Below, in pieces: positions 1 to 9,550 of a stretch of DNA of 64,000 nucleotides (its first letter is position 1; each line of letters opens with the position of its first letter). A program made the translations under genes and the position numbers. The DNA is from Calothrix sp. PCC 7103 (lineage in GTDB: Bacteria > Cyanobacteriota > Cyanobacteriia > Cyanobacteriales > Nostocaceae): contig NZ_KB217478.1 of assembly GCF_000331305.1 (NCBI RefSeq), positions 5,305,595 through 5,369,594 on the forward strand, in the 5' to 3' direction. Below the pieces are notes generated by a model. It was not told the origin of the DNA and searched no databases. It saw nothing but the letters and a program-made list of their open reading frames with translations.

Positions 1-859
1 CATTTGTTTGGATAATTTTTACACGGGCAACAAGCGTAATATCCTGCAATGGTTAGATAATCATAACTTTGAACTCATTCGCCACGACATCACAGAACCA
101 ATTCGGTTGGAGGTAGACCAAATTTACCACTTGGCTTGCCCTGCCTCTCCTGTACATTACCAGTACAATCCCGTGAAAACCGTGAAAACGAATGTCATGG
201 GTACTTTAAATATGTTGGGACTAGCGAAGCGCGTTAAAGCAAGATTTTTCTTAGCTTCGACTAGCGAAGTTTACGGAGACCCTGATGTACATCCACAAAG
301 CGAAGAGTACAGAGGTAATGTTAACCCTATCGGTTTACGCGCGTGCTATGACGAAGGTAAGCGTATTGCTGAAACATTAGCATTCGATTATTACCGTCAG
401 AATAAAGTTGATATACGAGTCGTTCGTATTTTTAACACATACGGCCCACGTATGTTAGAAAACGATGGTCGTGTTGTTAGTAACTTTATTGTTCAGGCAT
501 TACAGGGTAAACCTTTAACCGTATACGGTGATGGTTCTCAAACTCGTAGTTTTTGTTACGCTTCAGATTTGATTGAAGGGTTTATTCGCTTAATGAACAG
601 TGACTATGTTGGTCCTGTAAACATTGGTAATCCCGGAGAATATACGATTTTGCAGTTAGCAGAAGCGGTAAGAGACATGATTAATCCAAATGCAGAGATA
701 ATCCACGAACCTTTACCTTCTGATGACCCACGTCGGCGCCGTCCTGACATTACTAAAGCTAAAACATTGCTTGATTGGGAACCTACTGTGCCTCTTGCGG
801 AAGGATTGAAACTAACAGTGGAAGATTTCCGTAAACGCATGGGCAATGCGCCTATTTAA
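1..859 (+). CDS. UDP-glucuronate decarboxylase (UDP-xylose synthase), 5' truncated by window
   Basis: The reading frame is already open at the left edge, so the start codon and the GxxGxxG nucleotide-binding loop lie outside the window. About 285 residues remain. The short-chain dehydrogenase features are clear: a STSEVYGDP segment and the catalytic YxxxK pair in [11 protein letters not shown], followed by [10 protein letters not shown]. The enzyme family oxidises and decarboxylates UDP-glucuronate to UDP-xylose with bound NAD, in the cytoplasm. The next gene, 65 bp downstream on the same strand, makes UDP-glucuronate, so the two form a two-step route from UDP-glucose to UDP-xylose, probably for extracellular polysaccharide. 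A dTDP-glucose 4,6-dehydratase-like epimerase is the alternative, but this motif set and neighbour favour the decarboxylase. Confidence 0.9.
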   Translation, partial: ICLDNFYTGNKRNILQWLDNHNFELIRHDITEPIRLEVDQIYHLACPASPVHYQYNPVKTVKTNVMGTLNMLGLAKRVKARFFLASTSEVYGDPDVHPQSEEYRGNVNPIGLRACYDEGKRIAETLAFDYYRQNKVDIRVVRIFNTYGPRMLENDGRVVSNFIVQALQGKPLTVYGDGSQTRSFCYASDLIEGFIRLMNSDYVGPVNIGNPGEYTILQLAEAVRDMINPNAEIIHEPLPSDDPRRRRPDITKAKTLLDWEPTVPLAEGLKLTVEDFRKRMGNAPI

Positions 860-924
860 GGTAAAGACAGTTTTAAATATTACCTCACTTTCATTGTACA
901 AAATTAGATAGGAATTGAACGAAA

Positions 925-2310
925 ATGCGTGTTTGTGTAATTGGTACTGGTTATGTTGGCTTGGTTACAGGTGCTTGTTTAGCACATATTGGTCATGATG
1001 TTGTGTGCATCGACAATAACGAAGAAAAAGTCAAAATTATGAAAGCCGGTCAGTCTCCGATATTTGAACCGGGGCTTTCTGAAATCATGCAAGGTGCAAT
1101 TCAATCAGGAAGAATTGAGTTTAGCACCGACATTGCAGCAGGTGTTGCACACGGTGAAATTTTATTCATTGCAGTTGGTACACCTCCACTACCTAATGGT
1201 GAAAGTGATACCCGTTATGTAGAAGCCGTTGCCCGCAGCATTGGCGCCAATTTAAATGGTGGTTACAAAGTAATCGTTAATAAATCAACGGTACCCATTG
1301 GTTCAGGTGACTGGGTGCGAATGATTGTTCTGGATGGTCTTGCAGAACGTCAAAAACAATTAGTTACAGCAGGTAGCGGTCCTGCAGAAAGGTTGCCCGA
1401 AGTTGCAGACTTCGATGTTGTTAGCAACCCAGAATTCTTGCGCGAAGGTTCCGCTGTTTATGACACCTTCAACCCCGACCGAATTGTACTCGGTGGTAAC
1501 AGCCAAAAAGCAATCGGCTTAATGAAGCAACTTTATGCTCCTATTGTCGAGCGTCAGTTCGCTGAAAATAAAACTGCTGCCCCTGTTGCTGTACTCGCAA
1601 CAGACCTCAGTTCGGCAGAAATGATTAAATATGCCGCTAACGCCTTCTTAGCTACCAAAATTAGCTTTATTAACGAAGTTGCTAATATTTGCGACCGCGT
1701 AGGCGCCGATGTTACTCAAGTTGCGAAAGGTATTGGTTTAGATTCACGTATTGGTAGCAAGTTCCTCAATGCTGGTATTGGTTGGGGTGGTTCATGTTTC
1801 CCCAAAGATGTTAGTGCGCTTATTCACACTGCTGATGACTACGGTTACGAAGCTCAACTCCTCAAAGCTGCTGTCAGCGTTAACGAACGTCAGCGTTTAA
1901 TTGCATTAGAAAAGCTTCAACAAGCTCTGAAAATTCTTAAAGGTAAAACTGTAGGATTACTCGGCTTAACATTTAAGCCTGATACAGATGACTTACGTGA
2001 TGCACCTGCACTAAATTTAATTGAGCAACTCAATCGTCTCGGCGCCAAAGTTAAAGCATACGACCCAATCGTTTCTCAAACCGGAATGCGTCATGGTCTT
2101 TCGGGCGTATTAGTAGAAACTGACGCGGAACGTCTTGCAGATGGTTGCGATGCATTAGTACTAGTTACCGAATGGCAACAATTCAACACCTTAGACTATA
2201 ACAAAATGGCTAAGTTGATGAGCCACCCTGTAATTATTGACGGTCGTAACTTCCTCAACCCTCAAGATATGGAAAAAGCTGGTTTCCAATATATCGGTGT
2301 TGGACGGTAA
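925..2310 (+). CDS. ugd: UDP-glucose 6-dehydrogenase
   Basis: A 461-residue protein, full length for the family. It begins with the dinucleotide-binding loop GTGYVGLVTG (residues 7-16) and carries the catalytic cysteine in GWGGSCFPKD near residue 290, then the C-terminal UDP-binding domain with GLTFKPDTDDLRDAP. It oxidises UDP-glucose twice to UDP-glucuronate using two NAD+. The ATG is preceded by an AGGA ribosome-binding site. It follows the UDP-glucuronate decarboxylase gene and probably shares its transcript, feeding polysaccharide synthesis. A short hairpin follows the stop codon and separates it from the convergent DUF2993 gene. Confidence 0.95.
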   Translation: MRVCVIGTGYVGLVTGACLAHIGHDVVCIDNNEEKVKIMKAGQSPIFEPGLSEIMQGAIQSGRIEFSTDIAAGVAHGEILFIAVGTPPLPNGESDTRYVEAVARSIGANLNGGYKVIVNKSTVPIGSGDWVRMIVLDGLAERQKQLVTAGSGPAERLPEVADFDVVSNPEFLREGSAVYDTFNPDRIVLGGNSQKAIGLMKQLYAPIVERQFAENKTAAPVAVLATDLSSAEMIKYAANAFLATKISFINEVANICDRVGADVTQVAKGIGLDSRIGSKFLNAGIGWGGSCFPKDVSALIHTADDYGYEAQLLKAAVSVNERQRLIALEKLQQALKILKGKTVGLLGLTFKPDTDDLRDAPALNLIEQLNRLGAKVKAYDPIVSQTGMRHGLSGVLVETDAERLADGCDALVLVTEWQQFNTLDYNKMAKLMSHPVIIDGRNFLNPQDMEKAGFQYIGVGR

Positions 2311-2321
2311 AAATTTGGTAG

Positions 2322-2339
2322 GGTGGGCTTCAGCCCACC
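2322..2339. terminator. Hairpin between convergent genes
   Basis: GGTGGGC / GCCCACC (7 bp) around a TTCA loop lies between the stop codons of ugd (+) and the DUF2993 gene (-). No long T-run follows, so it may act as a bidirectional transcript end or be a dispersed palindromic repeat serving as one. Confidence 0.5.
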
Positions 2340-2344
2340 ATTAC

Positions 2345-3139
2345 TTAACCAGTTTGCGGAATTCTTTCAATTTCCGCATAACCACTAAAAATTAAAGTTT
2401 TGCCTTCGGTTTCCAAACGGTTTAACCGCATTTTGACACCATCCAAGTCAAAGCGGTCTAAATCAACCATATTATCTAAAATTTCCGCTAGTACTAATCC
2501 CAAAGTTTTTGAAGAATCCTTTTGTTCTTCTGATACAGTAATTAGCTCAATTTCTGGATTTTGAAACGAAACACGGCGCCGTTTTTGAATACCAATAGTA
2601 ACGGTCATAATAATAGGTATAAGTTCGCCGTTATTAAAATCAGCTTTAGCAATAATCTTCAAGCGGTTCTCGGGTAAAAGTTCCACCTGAACATCTTTAA
2701 ACGAAACAGGATTACCACCTGATAGCTCAGTTAATTGTGGTAATGATAGATTGTCTAAACGCTTTGTGACAAGTTCGGCGCCAAAAGCCTGATTAATACC
2801 AGCTTCAGATAAAACAACTTGTGCAACAGCTTGTGTTGGTTGCTTGAGTTTTAGCTTTCCACTCAGTACCGAACTAAAATCGATTGCGACTGCATCAGTT
2901 TCAAATGACATCTCCTCGACAGCAAAGTCGCGACGAATCATTAAACCTCGTCCGCTCATCTTAAAGCTGTCAATACTACCTTGCAATAACTTGCTGCTTG
3001 GAAAGCAACGCACAGAGACTTCGACAGACTCGCTTTTTGTAAACAAATGGCGAATAGTCTGACTCGCTACTGTGTTGAGCATACGCTCTCCCCAGTCAGT
3101 GCCTTTTGGATCTGTTAAACCAGTTAGTCCGCCGAACAT
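2345..3139 (-). CDS. DUF2993 (LmeA-like) family protein
   Basis: The protein from the ATG at 3139 has 264 residues and starts MFGGLTGL. The frame is open 30 codons further upstream to 3229, but that extension is basic and aromatic, unlike the family, and abuts the upstream gene. I therefore prefer the internal start. The body is typical of cyanobacterial DUF2993 proteins: a long all-beta lipid-binding-like domain with alternating hydrophobic residues and a pattern of LSEAGINQAF followed by a KxxAKA-like strand. Related LmeA proteins bind phospholipid in the envelope. No clear signal peptide is visible. It lies just downstream of the PHP gene on the same strand and may be cotranscribed. The exact role is unknown. 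Confidence 0.7.
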   Translation of the reverse strand: MFGGLTGLTDPKGTDWGERMLNTVASQTIRHLFTKSESVEVSVRCFPSSKLLQGSIDSFKMSGRGLMIRRDFAVEEMSFETDAVAIDFSSVLSGKLKLKQPTQAVAQVVLSEAGINQAFGAELVTKRLDNLSLPQLTELSGGNPVSFKDVQVELLPENRLKIIAKADFNNGELIPIIMTVTIGIQKRRRVSFQNPEIELITVSEEQKDSSKTLGLVLAEILDNMVDLDRFDLDGVKMRLNRLETEGKTLIFSGYAEIERIPQTG

Positions 3140-3229
3140 TTGCGTTTGGTATTTATACTTCCATGTATTTTTGTAACAAAATATGAACAATACAGCAAGT
3201 CGGTATATCCCTTTAAAACGACTGGGCAA

Positions 3230-3916
3230 TTACAAACGTTGCAATAAACTTAAACCATGTGTATCAGTACCGCAGGTAGCGTACAAACCATATTGGTCTG
3301 CAAGACGAAGCACTTGTTCAGTTTCAATCGTGCTAGGTTTCCAAGGTTTAGGGTTGTTATAAGCATAAAAAGCCTCTACCGCGTCGATTCCCAGCCTAGC
3401 TGCTTCTGGAATTAAGTCAAACAACGGTCTTCGGTAGCGCGCTGGGTGAGCAAGTACTGCTAGTCCTGATGCTTCATGAATAGCGGCAATTACATTTTTC
3501 GCTTCATAATCATCACCAGTCACACATCGTCGTTGAGTATATGGCTTCATGCTTGGGTGTTCAACATCAAACGCATAACCTAAAATATGAACTTCGGCGC
3601 CTAATAAATTGGCGTTAATTTCTACACCAGTCCACAAATGTGGTGTTTTACATCCTTGGTTCTTCCATGAACAATCAAGAAGCCACGACATTGCAGCTTC
3701 ATAACCACCAATTGCATGGTGGTCAGTAATTGCTAGTCCCTTCAAACCATAAGCAATTGCTTGTTCCATCAATGCATCTGGTTGCAACTTCCCATCTGAA
3801 TAAACTGTGTGCAGGTGAAAGTTATAAAATTGAGGGCAAGATGAAGCATTAATATTTTGGAATACTTCCTTTAAAAGCTCTTTTGATGCAACAGTGCGAG
3901 CAAAATTTACAGTCAT
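3230..3916 (-). CDS. PHP-domain phosphoesterase
   Basis: A 228-residue protein with the four metal-binding motifs of the PHP family in order: FHLHTVYSDG, ITDHHAI, LAHPARYRRP and GTDTHG. These histidines and aspartates bind a metal cluster that hydrolyses phosphate monoesters or nucleotides. The protein stands alone and is not part of a DNA polymerase, matching the small family near the PolIIIAc/YciV group. YciV-type enzymes act on 3',5'-nucleoside bisphosphates or short RNAs, but that substrate is only an inference here. It precedes the DUF2993 gene on the same strand. The 5' side (3917-4118) is AT-rich and probably carries its promoter. Confidence 0.85.
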   Translation of the reverse strand: MTVNFARTVASKELLKEVFQNINASSCPQFYNFHLHTVYSDGKLQPDALMEQAIAYGLKGLAITDHHAIGGYEAAMSWLLDCSWKNQGCKTPHLWTGVEINANLLGAEVHILGYAFDVEHPSMKPYTQRRCVTGDDYEAKNVIAAIHEASGLAVLAHPARYRRPLFDLIPEAARLGIDAVEAFYAYNNPKPWKPSTIETEQVLRLADQYGLYATCGTDTHGLSLLQRL

Positions 3917-4118
3917 AACCTCTTCTATTTAAGTTAAATAGTATTTATTTTTACTTTTTAGATACACCTTCTATGATTTTTGTCACATTCAGCACTATTT
4001 TGTAGTGTCAAACGTGATTTTGTAATAATGTGTGGCAAAATTTTGCGATATGTTAAGACTACGTTAGCAAATTTAAAAGCTTATAGTCATGAGTATTTTC
4101 GATTGGTCATATTAAATA

Positions 4119-4146
4119 AACCCGGTAACTTCTACGAAACCGGGTT
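4119..4146 (-). terminator. Terminator downstream of purM
   Basis: AACCCGGT / ACCGGGTT form a perfect 8-bp stem around a 12-nt loop. On the minus strand the stem is followed by TTTATTTAAT, which fits termination of purM. The stem sequence resembles the AAACCCGGTTT palindromes at 41954-42020 and 63467, so it may derive from a dispersed repeat. Confidence 0.6.
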
Positions 4147-4162
4147 GCTTTCAATACAAACA

Positions 4163-5188
4163 TTAAGTAGGTATACCTATTAATTCACCGGCGCCAGAAA
4201 TAACTTCTCCAATAGTGAAAGCTGTAATGTTATGTGAAGCAAAGTAACTAATTGTTTGCTCTGCTTGCTGTGGTGGAACTATTACAACAAATCCAACACC
4301 CATATTAAAAGTGTTATACATTGCAGCTTGACCAACATCACCTGTTTGTGCGAGCCATTCAAACACAGGTGGAATAGTCCAATTCAATTCGATTTTAATT
4401 GCTTGACCTACACCGAGACAACGCGGTAAATTTTCTGGCAACCCACCACCTGTAATATGTGCCATCCCGTGAATTTCTAGCCCTGAAGCGCGCGCTGCTA
4501 ATATTGGCTTAACGTAAATTTTTGTTGGAGTCAAAAAAGTTTCACCTAAACTTTTACCACCAAGTATATTTGGTTTATGTTCCCATGCCAAATTGTTATC
4601 GCTAATAATTTTTCTTACCAAGCTATAACCATTGCTATGAACACCAGTGCTTGGCAGTGCGATAGCAATATCTCCAATGTGTACCTGTGAAGTATCGAGC
4701 AAAAGACTTTTTTCAACAATTCCGACAGAGAAACCAGCTAAATCATACTCACCAGCTTGATAAAATCCTGGCATTTCAGCAGTTTCACCACCAAGTAAAG
4801 CACAACCTGCTTGCTTACATCCCGAAGCAATACCTGCTACGACTTGAGTTAGCTGTTCGGGTTCTAACTTTCCTGTTGCGACATAATCTAAAAAAAACAA
4901 AGGTTCGGCGCCGTTGGTCAATATATCATTAACGCACATCGCAACTAAATCAATACCGACTGTATCGTGACGGTTGAGCATATGCGCGATTTTGAGCTTC
5001 GTCCCCACACCATCGGTACCCGACACAAGCACAGGTTCCTTATAGCCAGAAGGTAATTGAAAGCAACCGCCAAAACCACCCAATCCACCCAAAACTTCAG
5101 GTCTAAACGTGCTATGAACCAAATTACGAATTTGATTTACAAAAGCTCGACCCGCCTCAACATCAACTCCAGCCTCGCGGTAATCCAT
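4163..5188 (-). CDS. purM: Phosphoribosylformylglycinamidine cyclo-ligase (AIR synthetase)
   Basis: A 341-residue protein of normal length. It has the family's [13 protein letters not shown] glycine-rich loop, [11 protein letters not shown], and [16 protein letters not shown]. It closes the imidazole ring in purine synthesis, converting FGAM plus ATP to AIR, ADP and phosphate in the cytoplasm. The start MDYREAGVD is the conventional one. It stands alone here, with a terminator-like hairpin just after it and a small conserved gene 88 bp upstream on the same strand. An unusual T-rich run (5250-5270) lies in the upstream gap. Confidence 0.95.
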   Translation of the reverse strand: MDYREAGVDVEAGRAFVNQIRNLVHSTFRPEVLGGLGGFGGCFQLPSGYKEPVLVSGTDGVGTKLKIAHMLNRHDTVGIDLVAMCVNDILTNGAEPLFFLDYVATGKLEPEQLTQVVAGIASGCKQAGCALLGGETAEMPGFYQAGEYDLAGFSVGIVEKSLLLDTSQVHIGDIAIALPSTGVHSNGYSLVRKIISDNNLAWEHKPNILGGKSLGETFLTPTKIYVKPILAARASGLEIHGMAHITGGGLPENLPRCLGVGQAIKIELNWTIPPVFEWLAQTGDVGQAAMYNTFNMGVGFVVIVPPQQAEQTISYFASHNITAFTIGEVISGAGELIGIPT

Positions 5189-5276
5189 GTCTTCAAAACA
5201 CCGTTATCAATCCAACGAGTTACTAGGCTATCATCACACGAATACAAATTTTTATTTTTTTTTAACAAAGCTAATT

Positions 5277-5483
5277 TCAAAAAACTTCACTTTCTCTGCC
5301 ACGCCACCACTCACCAAGTTTCATCATATCTTGGTGAATATCTTCTAATTCTTTTACATATTCTTCGTGACAAATTTCTGCGCGACGCTCTTGCAGCTTT
5401 TTGAGTCGCAGTTGAACCAGCAGCCAAGGTTTAGAGGCGCCGTTTGTGATATCGATGTAATGGGCTATATCTTTGCTATCCAT
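5277..5483 (-). CDS. Small conserved cyanobacterial protein, 68 aa
   Basis: The protein starts MDSKDIAHYIDITNG and is mostly helical and charged, with a likely coiled coil in LRLKKLQERRAEIC and a C-terminal KLGEWWRGRE. I recognise it as similar to small hypothetical proteins in filamentous cyanobacteria, but no function is known to me. Codon use and the compact fit between purM and sodB support it as a real gene. The shadow frame on the other strand has no such composition. Its stop is 88 bp before the purM start on the same strand, so the two could be cotranscribed. Confidence 0.6.
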   Translation of the reverse strand: MDSKDIAHYIDITNGASKPWLLVQLRLKKLQERRAEICHEEYVKELEDIHQDMMKLGEWWRGRESEVF

Positions 5484-5564
5484 TTGTTGGGATTATACAT
5501 GTTGGGGCGGGTTTACAAATATCTTAAAACTAAATTTAAAATACTCGTTAACCCACCTTACGAG

Positions 5565-6164
5565 CTATGCTGCCATGTTGTGAGCGACGAAATCCCAGTT
5601 AACTAGTTTATCGAGGAAGTTCTTGATAAACGCAGGGCGAGCATTTTTAAAATCGATATAGTATGCGTGTTCCCATACATCGAGAGTTAATAATGCTTTT
5701 TTGCCGTGTGCAAGTGGGTTTTCGGCGTTTGGTGTTTTCATAATAGAAAGCTTGCCACCATCATCAACCAACCAGGCCCAACCGCTACCAAACTGGGTTG
5801 CAGCAGCATTTGAGAATTCTTCAGCGAACTTATCATAGCTACCAAAGTCTTTCTCAATTCGAGCGCTGAGGTCACCATTAGGGGCGCCGCCACCTGAAGG
5901 TTTCAAACAGTTCCAAAAGAATGTGTGATTCCAAACTTGGGCTGCATTATTGAAAACGCCAGCTTTGGAAGAATCTTTGAAGGAGATTTGAATTACCTCT
6001 TCAAGTGACTTGTTGGCTAAATCAGTACCATCAACCAACTTGTTGAGATTATCTACATAAGCTTTGTGATGCTTACCATAATGGTATTCAAAGGTTTCGG
6101 CTTTCATGCCGTATGGTTCGAGCGCATCTTTTGCAAAGGGGAGTGGTGGTTGTTCAAATGCCAT
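5565..6164 (-). CDS. sodB: Superoxide dismutase [Fe]
   Basis: From the ATG at 6164 the protein is 199 residues, starting MAFEQPPLPFAKDALEPYG as FeSODs do. A GAGAGGA ribosome-binding site precedes this ATG; the upstream 40-codon extension does not resemble the family. Metal ligands are visible: the first His in FEYHYGKHHKAYV, the His in NHTFFWNC, and Asp/His in DVWEHAYYIDF. The segment AAATQFGSGWAWL with Gln is the iron-type signature rather than manganese. It converts superoxide to oxygen and hydrogen peroxide in the cytoplasm, which matters in an oxygen-evolving cell. It appears monocistronic with its promoter in 6165-6460. Confidence 0.95.
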   Translation of the reverse strand: MAFEQPPLPFAKDALEPYGMKAETFEYHYGKHHKAYVDNLNKLVDGTDLANKSLEEVIQISFKDSSKAGVFNNAAQVWNHTFFWNCLKPSGGGAPNGDLSARIEKDFGSYDKFAEEFSNAAATQFGSGWAWLVDDGGKLSIMKTPNAENPLAHGKKALLTLDVWEHAYYIDFKNARPAFIKNFLDKLVNWDFVAHNMAA

Positions 6165-6521
6165 TGTGTGAAATCCTCTCTTTACGGTTTTTAGTTTAGA
6201 GCTTTGAGCGCTTGTTATAAAACTTAATATTCTGATTTTACTAGTAAATGTACTTTTGGAGCGGCAATTTTGACGTTTACACAAATAACCTCACACATTC
6301 CGCAGATTTTTGGAATGTATCTTTGGCATGAAAATTTTTCTCTAGTGGCATTGTAAGAAAATTGTGGTGACATTGTAACACAGATATACTTATCTATGTA
6401 GTGATGTAATTTTTACCATACATATACAGGCAACACGGTGAAAGGAGATAGCTATTCAATATGCTACAAAAAATCAAATTTGTTGGTACTGCGTCTAATA
6501 AGGTAAAAGATATATTGACCG

Positions 6522-6548
6522 CACAGGCAAGGATGCCTGTGCTACAAC
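6522..6548. repeat. Dispersed palindromic repeat, copy 1
   Basis: CACAGGCA / TGCCTGTG (8 bp, loop AGGA) followed by CTACAAC. The same 27 bases recur at 55746-55772, also followed by an AATTAATGA-containing tail. Both copies sit just beyond the 3' end of a minus-strand gene, so they may act as mobile 3'-end hairpins. Confidence 0.7.
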
Positions 6549-6582
6549 CCATCAAAATTAATGATAATGGAGTGCTAGGATG

Positions 6583-7623
6583 TTAGATGTTGGAAAATTC
6601 CATTGTGTCGATGAAGGCTAGTATATTTGCTTTCATCGTTTCGGCTTCGGTATCGATAGAGTCGGGAGTTTCACCATTAAAGAAGCAGCGCTGACTAGTA
6701 ACTATGTATATAAAATCATGTTTTTGAAACGCGATGATGCCACGAAATGCATCTAGTCTTTGAGGATGACCGTTGTTTTCTTGTTTCGATATTGTACAGC
6801 CACCAGGCATGTTCACCAAGGCAAAATAGGCGCCTTGCATTTCGGAGTCTAAAAATTCAGTATATTCTACAGCAGCGGAAGATAAATTAGCGACTATCGC
6901 TTGAGGAATATATTTATCGAGTAGAACAGATTCAAAATATTGCTCACGAACAGAATCATCAATTTCGTCTCGCTGGGATGGGGGAATAAGGTAATAATCG
7001 ATTCTTAGTAAAGTTCCGTAGTCATCAGAAAAACTTACCATCCCTTCAGCAGACTGGATTTTTCCACCTGCATCAGGAGTAACTGGAATCGAGACAGTAA
7101 AATTACATAAAGGAGAAGAGTAAACGTCTTCTTCAAAATCAGTTGTTTCATCACCCAGAATATCTTCGTCAACTTCCTCAAACGCAGTTAAAACTTCTTC
7201 GATAACTTCGTTTGCTTCTTCGTCTTCGACTTCTAACACAGATTGTAACTGCTTGAGTAAAGGCATTTTTGCTTTAGGAATATCAATATCATCCTCCGAT
7301 ACTAAAACGCTAACTCCTGCCGCAAACCCATCCAGAACTAGTTCGTCAGTAAGGAACTCCAACGCAGCGTTAAATAAAGCACCTAACCCATCAGTCTCCG
7401 CAATTGAAATTAATTTACTAATAATTTCAGAAAGTGCATTGTCGTCATACTGCTCAAATACCTCAAAACCCCAGAGGATATCAACAAGCATTTCGATATC
7501 TACATTTTCAAGCGTTACATCTGCTGCTGTTGTGACAACGGCAATAGCAGCAACTGCTTCTTCTGGACTCAATGCCTCTTGAGATACGTCGTCCGACTGA
7601 AAAATTTTATCGTACTTACCCAT
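6583..7623 (-). CDS. Acidic protein with TerB-like helical N-terminal domain
   Basis: A 346-residue, strongly acidic protein. Residues about 15-150 form a helical region of EEAVAAIAVVTTAADV and DIPKAKMPLLKQL type that resembles the TerB/tellurite-resistance fold. A very acidic linker follows (about 150-165), then an alpha/beta C-terminal region starting near SPLCNFTVSIPV. That region looks like a cyanobacterial conserved domain, which I cannot name. No signal peptide or membrane segment is visible, so a cytoplasmic location is likely. It stands alone between sodB and a decayed mobile scar. The TerB assignment rests on helix pattern only and is moderate at best. Confidence 0.6.
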   Translation of the reverse strand: MGKYDKIFQSDDVSQEALSPEEAVAAIAVVTTAADVTLENVDIEMLVDILWGFEVFEQYDDNALSEIISKLISIAETDGLGALFNAALEFLTDELVLDGFAAGVSVLVSEDDIDIPKAKMPLLKQLQSVLEVEDEEANEVIEEVLTAFEEVDEDILGDETTDFEEDVYSSPLCNFTVSIPVTPDAGGKIQSAEGMVSFSDDYGTLLRIDYYLIPPSQRDEIDDSVREQYFESVLLDKYIPQAIVANLSSAAVEYTEFLDSEMQGAYFALVNMPGGCTISKQENNGHPQRLDAFRGIIAFQKHDFIYIVTSQRCFFNGETPDSIDTEAETMKANILAFIDTMEFSNI

Positions 7624-7689
7624 GTTTACCCCTTTATGTCAGCTATCCACTATATATTCTTCCTTATCTGTATCCCCCATTGGCTAAAT

Positions 7690-7955
7690 CGTTTTGGGTT
7701 GCAAAGAAAATACAAAAACGAGTTGAGCAGAAAGCTTTAAACAGGTATTCCATTTATACTGTTAGAGTCAACCCAGCATATACCTCCATTACCGATTCGC
7801 GCTTTGGTGGCAAATGTTTAAGGGGTTCACAAGTTGGTTCTCTAAACCTGTATTTATGGAAAGATTCAGGGTTAGGTAAATTAGTATTAACACTAGATGG
7901 TAAAATACTATGTTCTGGTGAGAACGCAGCTCGGGACATTGGTTTATACTGCTAA
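7690..7955 (+). pseudogene. C-terminal relic of a TnpB-like (IS200/IS605 or IS607 type) protein
   Basis: The frame ends with a segment that resembles the C-terminus of TnpB-like proteins: VRVNPAYTSITDSR, then DGKILCSGENAARDIG, matching the VNPAYTSQ...DG..L.AD.NAA.NI pattern. The N-terminal and central catalytic parts are absent, and the preceding codons look random. It is adjacent to an inverted repeat (7975-8041) typical of dispersed mobile DNA. I infer a truncated transposon-associated gene without function. The family call is by motif only; a different integrase-like family is possible. Confidence 0.4.
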
Positions 7956-7974
7956 TGGGTAGAATATAAACTTT

Positions 7975-8041
7975 GTCATGCTGAACGAAACGTAGTGCAG
8001 TGAAGCATCTTAGAGATTCTTCGCTACGCTCAGAATGACAT
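7975..8041. repeat. Dispersed imperfect inverted repeat (MITE-like)
   Basis: The ends TGTCATGCTGA and TCAGAATGACA are inverted with one mismatch. The interior has matching AACG / CGCT-rich arms around AGCATCTTAGAGATTCTTCG. This TGTCATTCTGAG...CAGCATGACA type of repeat is widespread in bacterial genomes. It lies between two gene relics. Confidence 0.65.
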
Positions 8042-8055
8042 TTCTTACCCGTGTT

Positions 8056-8194
8056 AAGTATAAAATACCTGGCTGCGAAGTTTGAAAAGCCTGTAGTATT
8101 TAAAGACGCAGGTTTGCCCACAGGTTGTATTGTTTGGCTAAATAAGCCTGTGGGTAAAGGGAATGTGGTTATTCCTGCTTGGTCTTGTGCGTAG
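8056..8194 (+). pseudogene. Unidentified short coding relic
   Basis: A frame of about 45 codons with protein-like composition (KPVVFKDAGLPTGCIVWLN and a C-terminal VVIPAWSCA) ends at 8194. It has no good start codon or ribosome-binding site and begins just after a stop. I do not recognise it. The setting, next to a TnpB-like relic and a dispersed repeat, suggests debris of an inserted or deleted gene. Confidence 0.25.
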
Positions 8195-8345
8195 TGTTAC
8201 ATGGGTAACGAGATACCATCGTATAAAGTAGCGGCTAGTTCCGTCGTCTTTTCGATTGGTGTATCAAACAGGATCACAAAGCGAGTGTCCGGTTTATCCC
8301 GAATTACTCATACCACCTCGGTATTGCTGCCAATTGGAGAAACGA

Positions 8346-9545
8346 ATGGGTCGCGCAAAGAAGGTTGTTTTAGCATATTCTGGTGGGGTAGATACTTCGG
8401 TATGTATTCCCTATCTCAAACAAGAATGGGGTGTAGAAGAGGTAATTACTCTCGCTGCTGACTTAGGACAGGGTGATGAATTAGAGCCTATTCGCGAAAA
8501 AGCATTAAAATCTGGTGCTAGTGAATCACTAGTTATGGATGTCAAAGATACTTTTATCAAAGATTATGCTTTTGGCGCCATTCAAGCGAATGCTTTATAT
8601 GAGAACCGTTATCCTCTAGGAACTGCGCTCGCACGTCCACTAATTGCAAAAATATTAGTAGAGGTTGCAGAAAAATATGGTGCAGACGCAATCGCACATG
8701 GTTGTACGGGTAAAGGTAATGACCAAGTACGTTTCGATGTTTCCACTGCTGCTTTAAAGCCAGACTTAAAAATTTTGGCACCAGCACGTGAGTGGGGAAT
8801 GAGTCGAGAAGAAACAATTGCTTACGGTGAGCGTTTTGGCATTCCAGCACCCGTCAAAAAATCTTCTCCTTATAGTATTGACAAAAACCTACTTGGTCGG
8901 AGCATAGAAGCGGGTGTGTTAGAAGACCCAGCAATGGAACCTCCCGAAGAAATCTATGAAATGACCAAAGCAATAGCAGACACGCCTAACGAGCCAGAAT
9001 ATATAGAAATTGGATTCGTAAGGGGTATTCCAACAACCATCAACGGTGAATCAAAAAATCCCGTTGAATTAATCGAAGTGCTGAATACAACAGCAGGCAA
9101 TCACGGGATTGGACGGATTGATATGATTGAAAACCGTCTTGTTGGAATTAAATCACGGGAAATCTACGAATCTCCAGCAATGATAGTTTTAATCAATGCC
9201 CATCGTGATTTAGAAAGTTTGACGTTAACAGCTGATGTCACCCAGTACAAAAGGGGAATTGAGCAAACTTATACCCAAATAGTTTATAACGGCTTATGGT
9301 ATAGCCCATTAAAAGCTGCACTCGATGCTTTCATTCAAAAAACGCAAGAGCGCGTATCTGGAACAGTACGTTTAAAGTTATTTAAAGGCAACGCCACAAT
9401 TGTTGGGCGCCGCTCTGAAAATACTTTATATACACCTGACCTGGCAACATACGGCGCCGAAGACCAGTTCGACCATAAAGCTGCCGAAGGCTTTATTTAT
9501 GTTTGGGGACTGCCAACCCGCGTTTGGTCACAAACAAAACAATAA
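8346..9545 (+). CDS. argG: Argininosuccinate synthase
   Basis: From the ATG at 8346 the protein has 399 residues and begins [20 protein letters not shown]. This carries the PP-loop SGGVDTS that binds ATP. Downstream are [13 protein letters not shown] and [15 protein letters not shown], both signatures of the family. The frame is open 30 codons upstream to 8256, but that part has no family similarity. The enzyme joins citrulline and aspartate with ATP in arginine synthesis. The gene is monocistronic, converging on dedA with only the 402-bp repeat element between their stop codons. Confidence 0.96.
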   Translation: MGRAKKVVLAYSGGVDTSVCIPYLKQEWGVEEVITLAADLGQGDELEPIREKALKSGASESLVMDVKDTFIKDYAFGAIQANALYENRYPLGTALARPLIAKILVEVAEKYGADAIAHGCTGKGNDQVRFDVSTAALKPDLKILAPAREWGMSREETIAYGERFGIPAPVKKSSPYSIDKNLLGRSIEAGVLEDPAMEPPEEIYEMTKAIADTPNEPEYIEIGFVRGIPTTINGESKNPVELIEVLNTTAGNHGIGRIDMIENRLVGIKSREIYESPAMIVLINAHRDLESLTLTADVTQYKRGIEQTYTQIVYNGLWYSPLKAALDAFIQKTQERVSGTVRLKLFKGNATIVGRRSENTLYTPDLATYGAEDQFDHKAAEGFIYVWGLPTRVWSQTKQ

Positions 9546-9550
9546 ATAGT

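Noticed and set aside
3980-4183. Plus-strand frame of 67 codons near purM
   Set aside because: It crosses the terminator hairpin and overlaps the purM end; no ribosome-binding site.
6461-6586. 41-codon frame with a GGAG site upstream
   Set aside because: Its second half is simply the dispersed hairpin repeat, and the shared translation QARMPVLQ with the copy at 55746 follows from identical DNA. No independent support.
7789-8121. Minus-strand frame of 110 codons
   Set aside because: It runs through the dispersed inverted repeat and is antisense to the TnpB-like relic; no family features.
8256-8345. Longer start for argG
   Set aside because: The extra 30 residues do not resemble the family; [14 protein letters not shown] is the conserved beginning.
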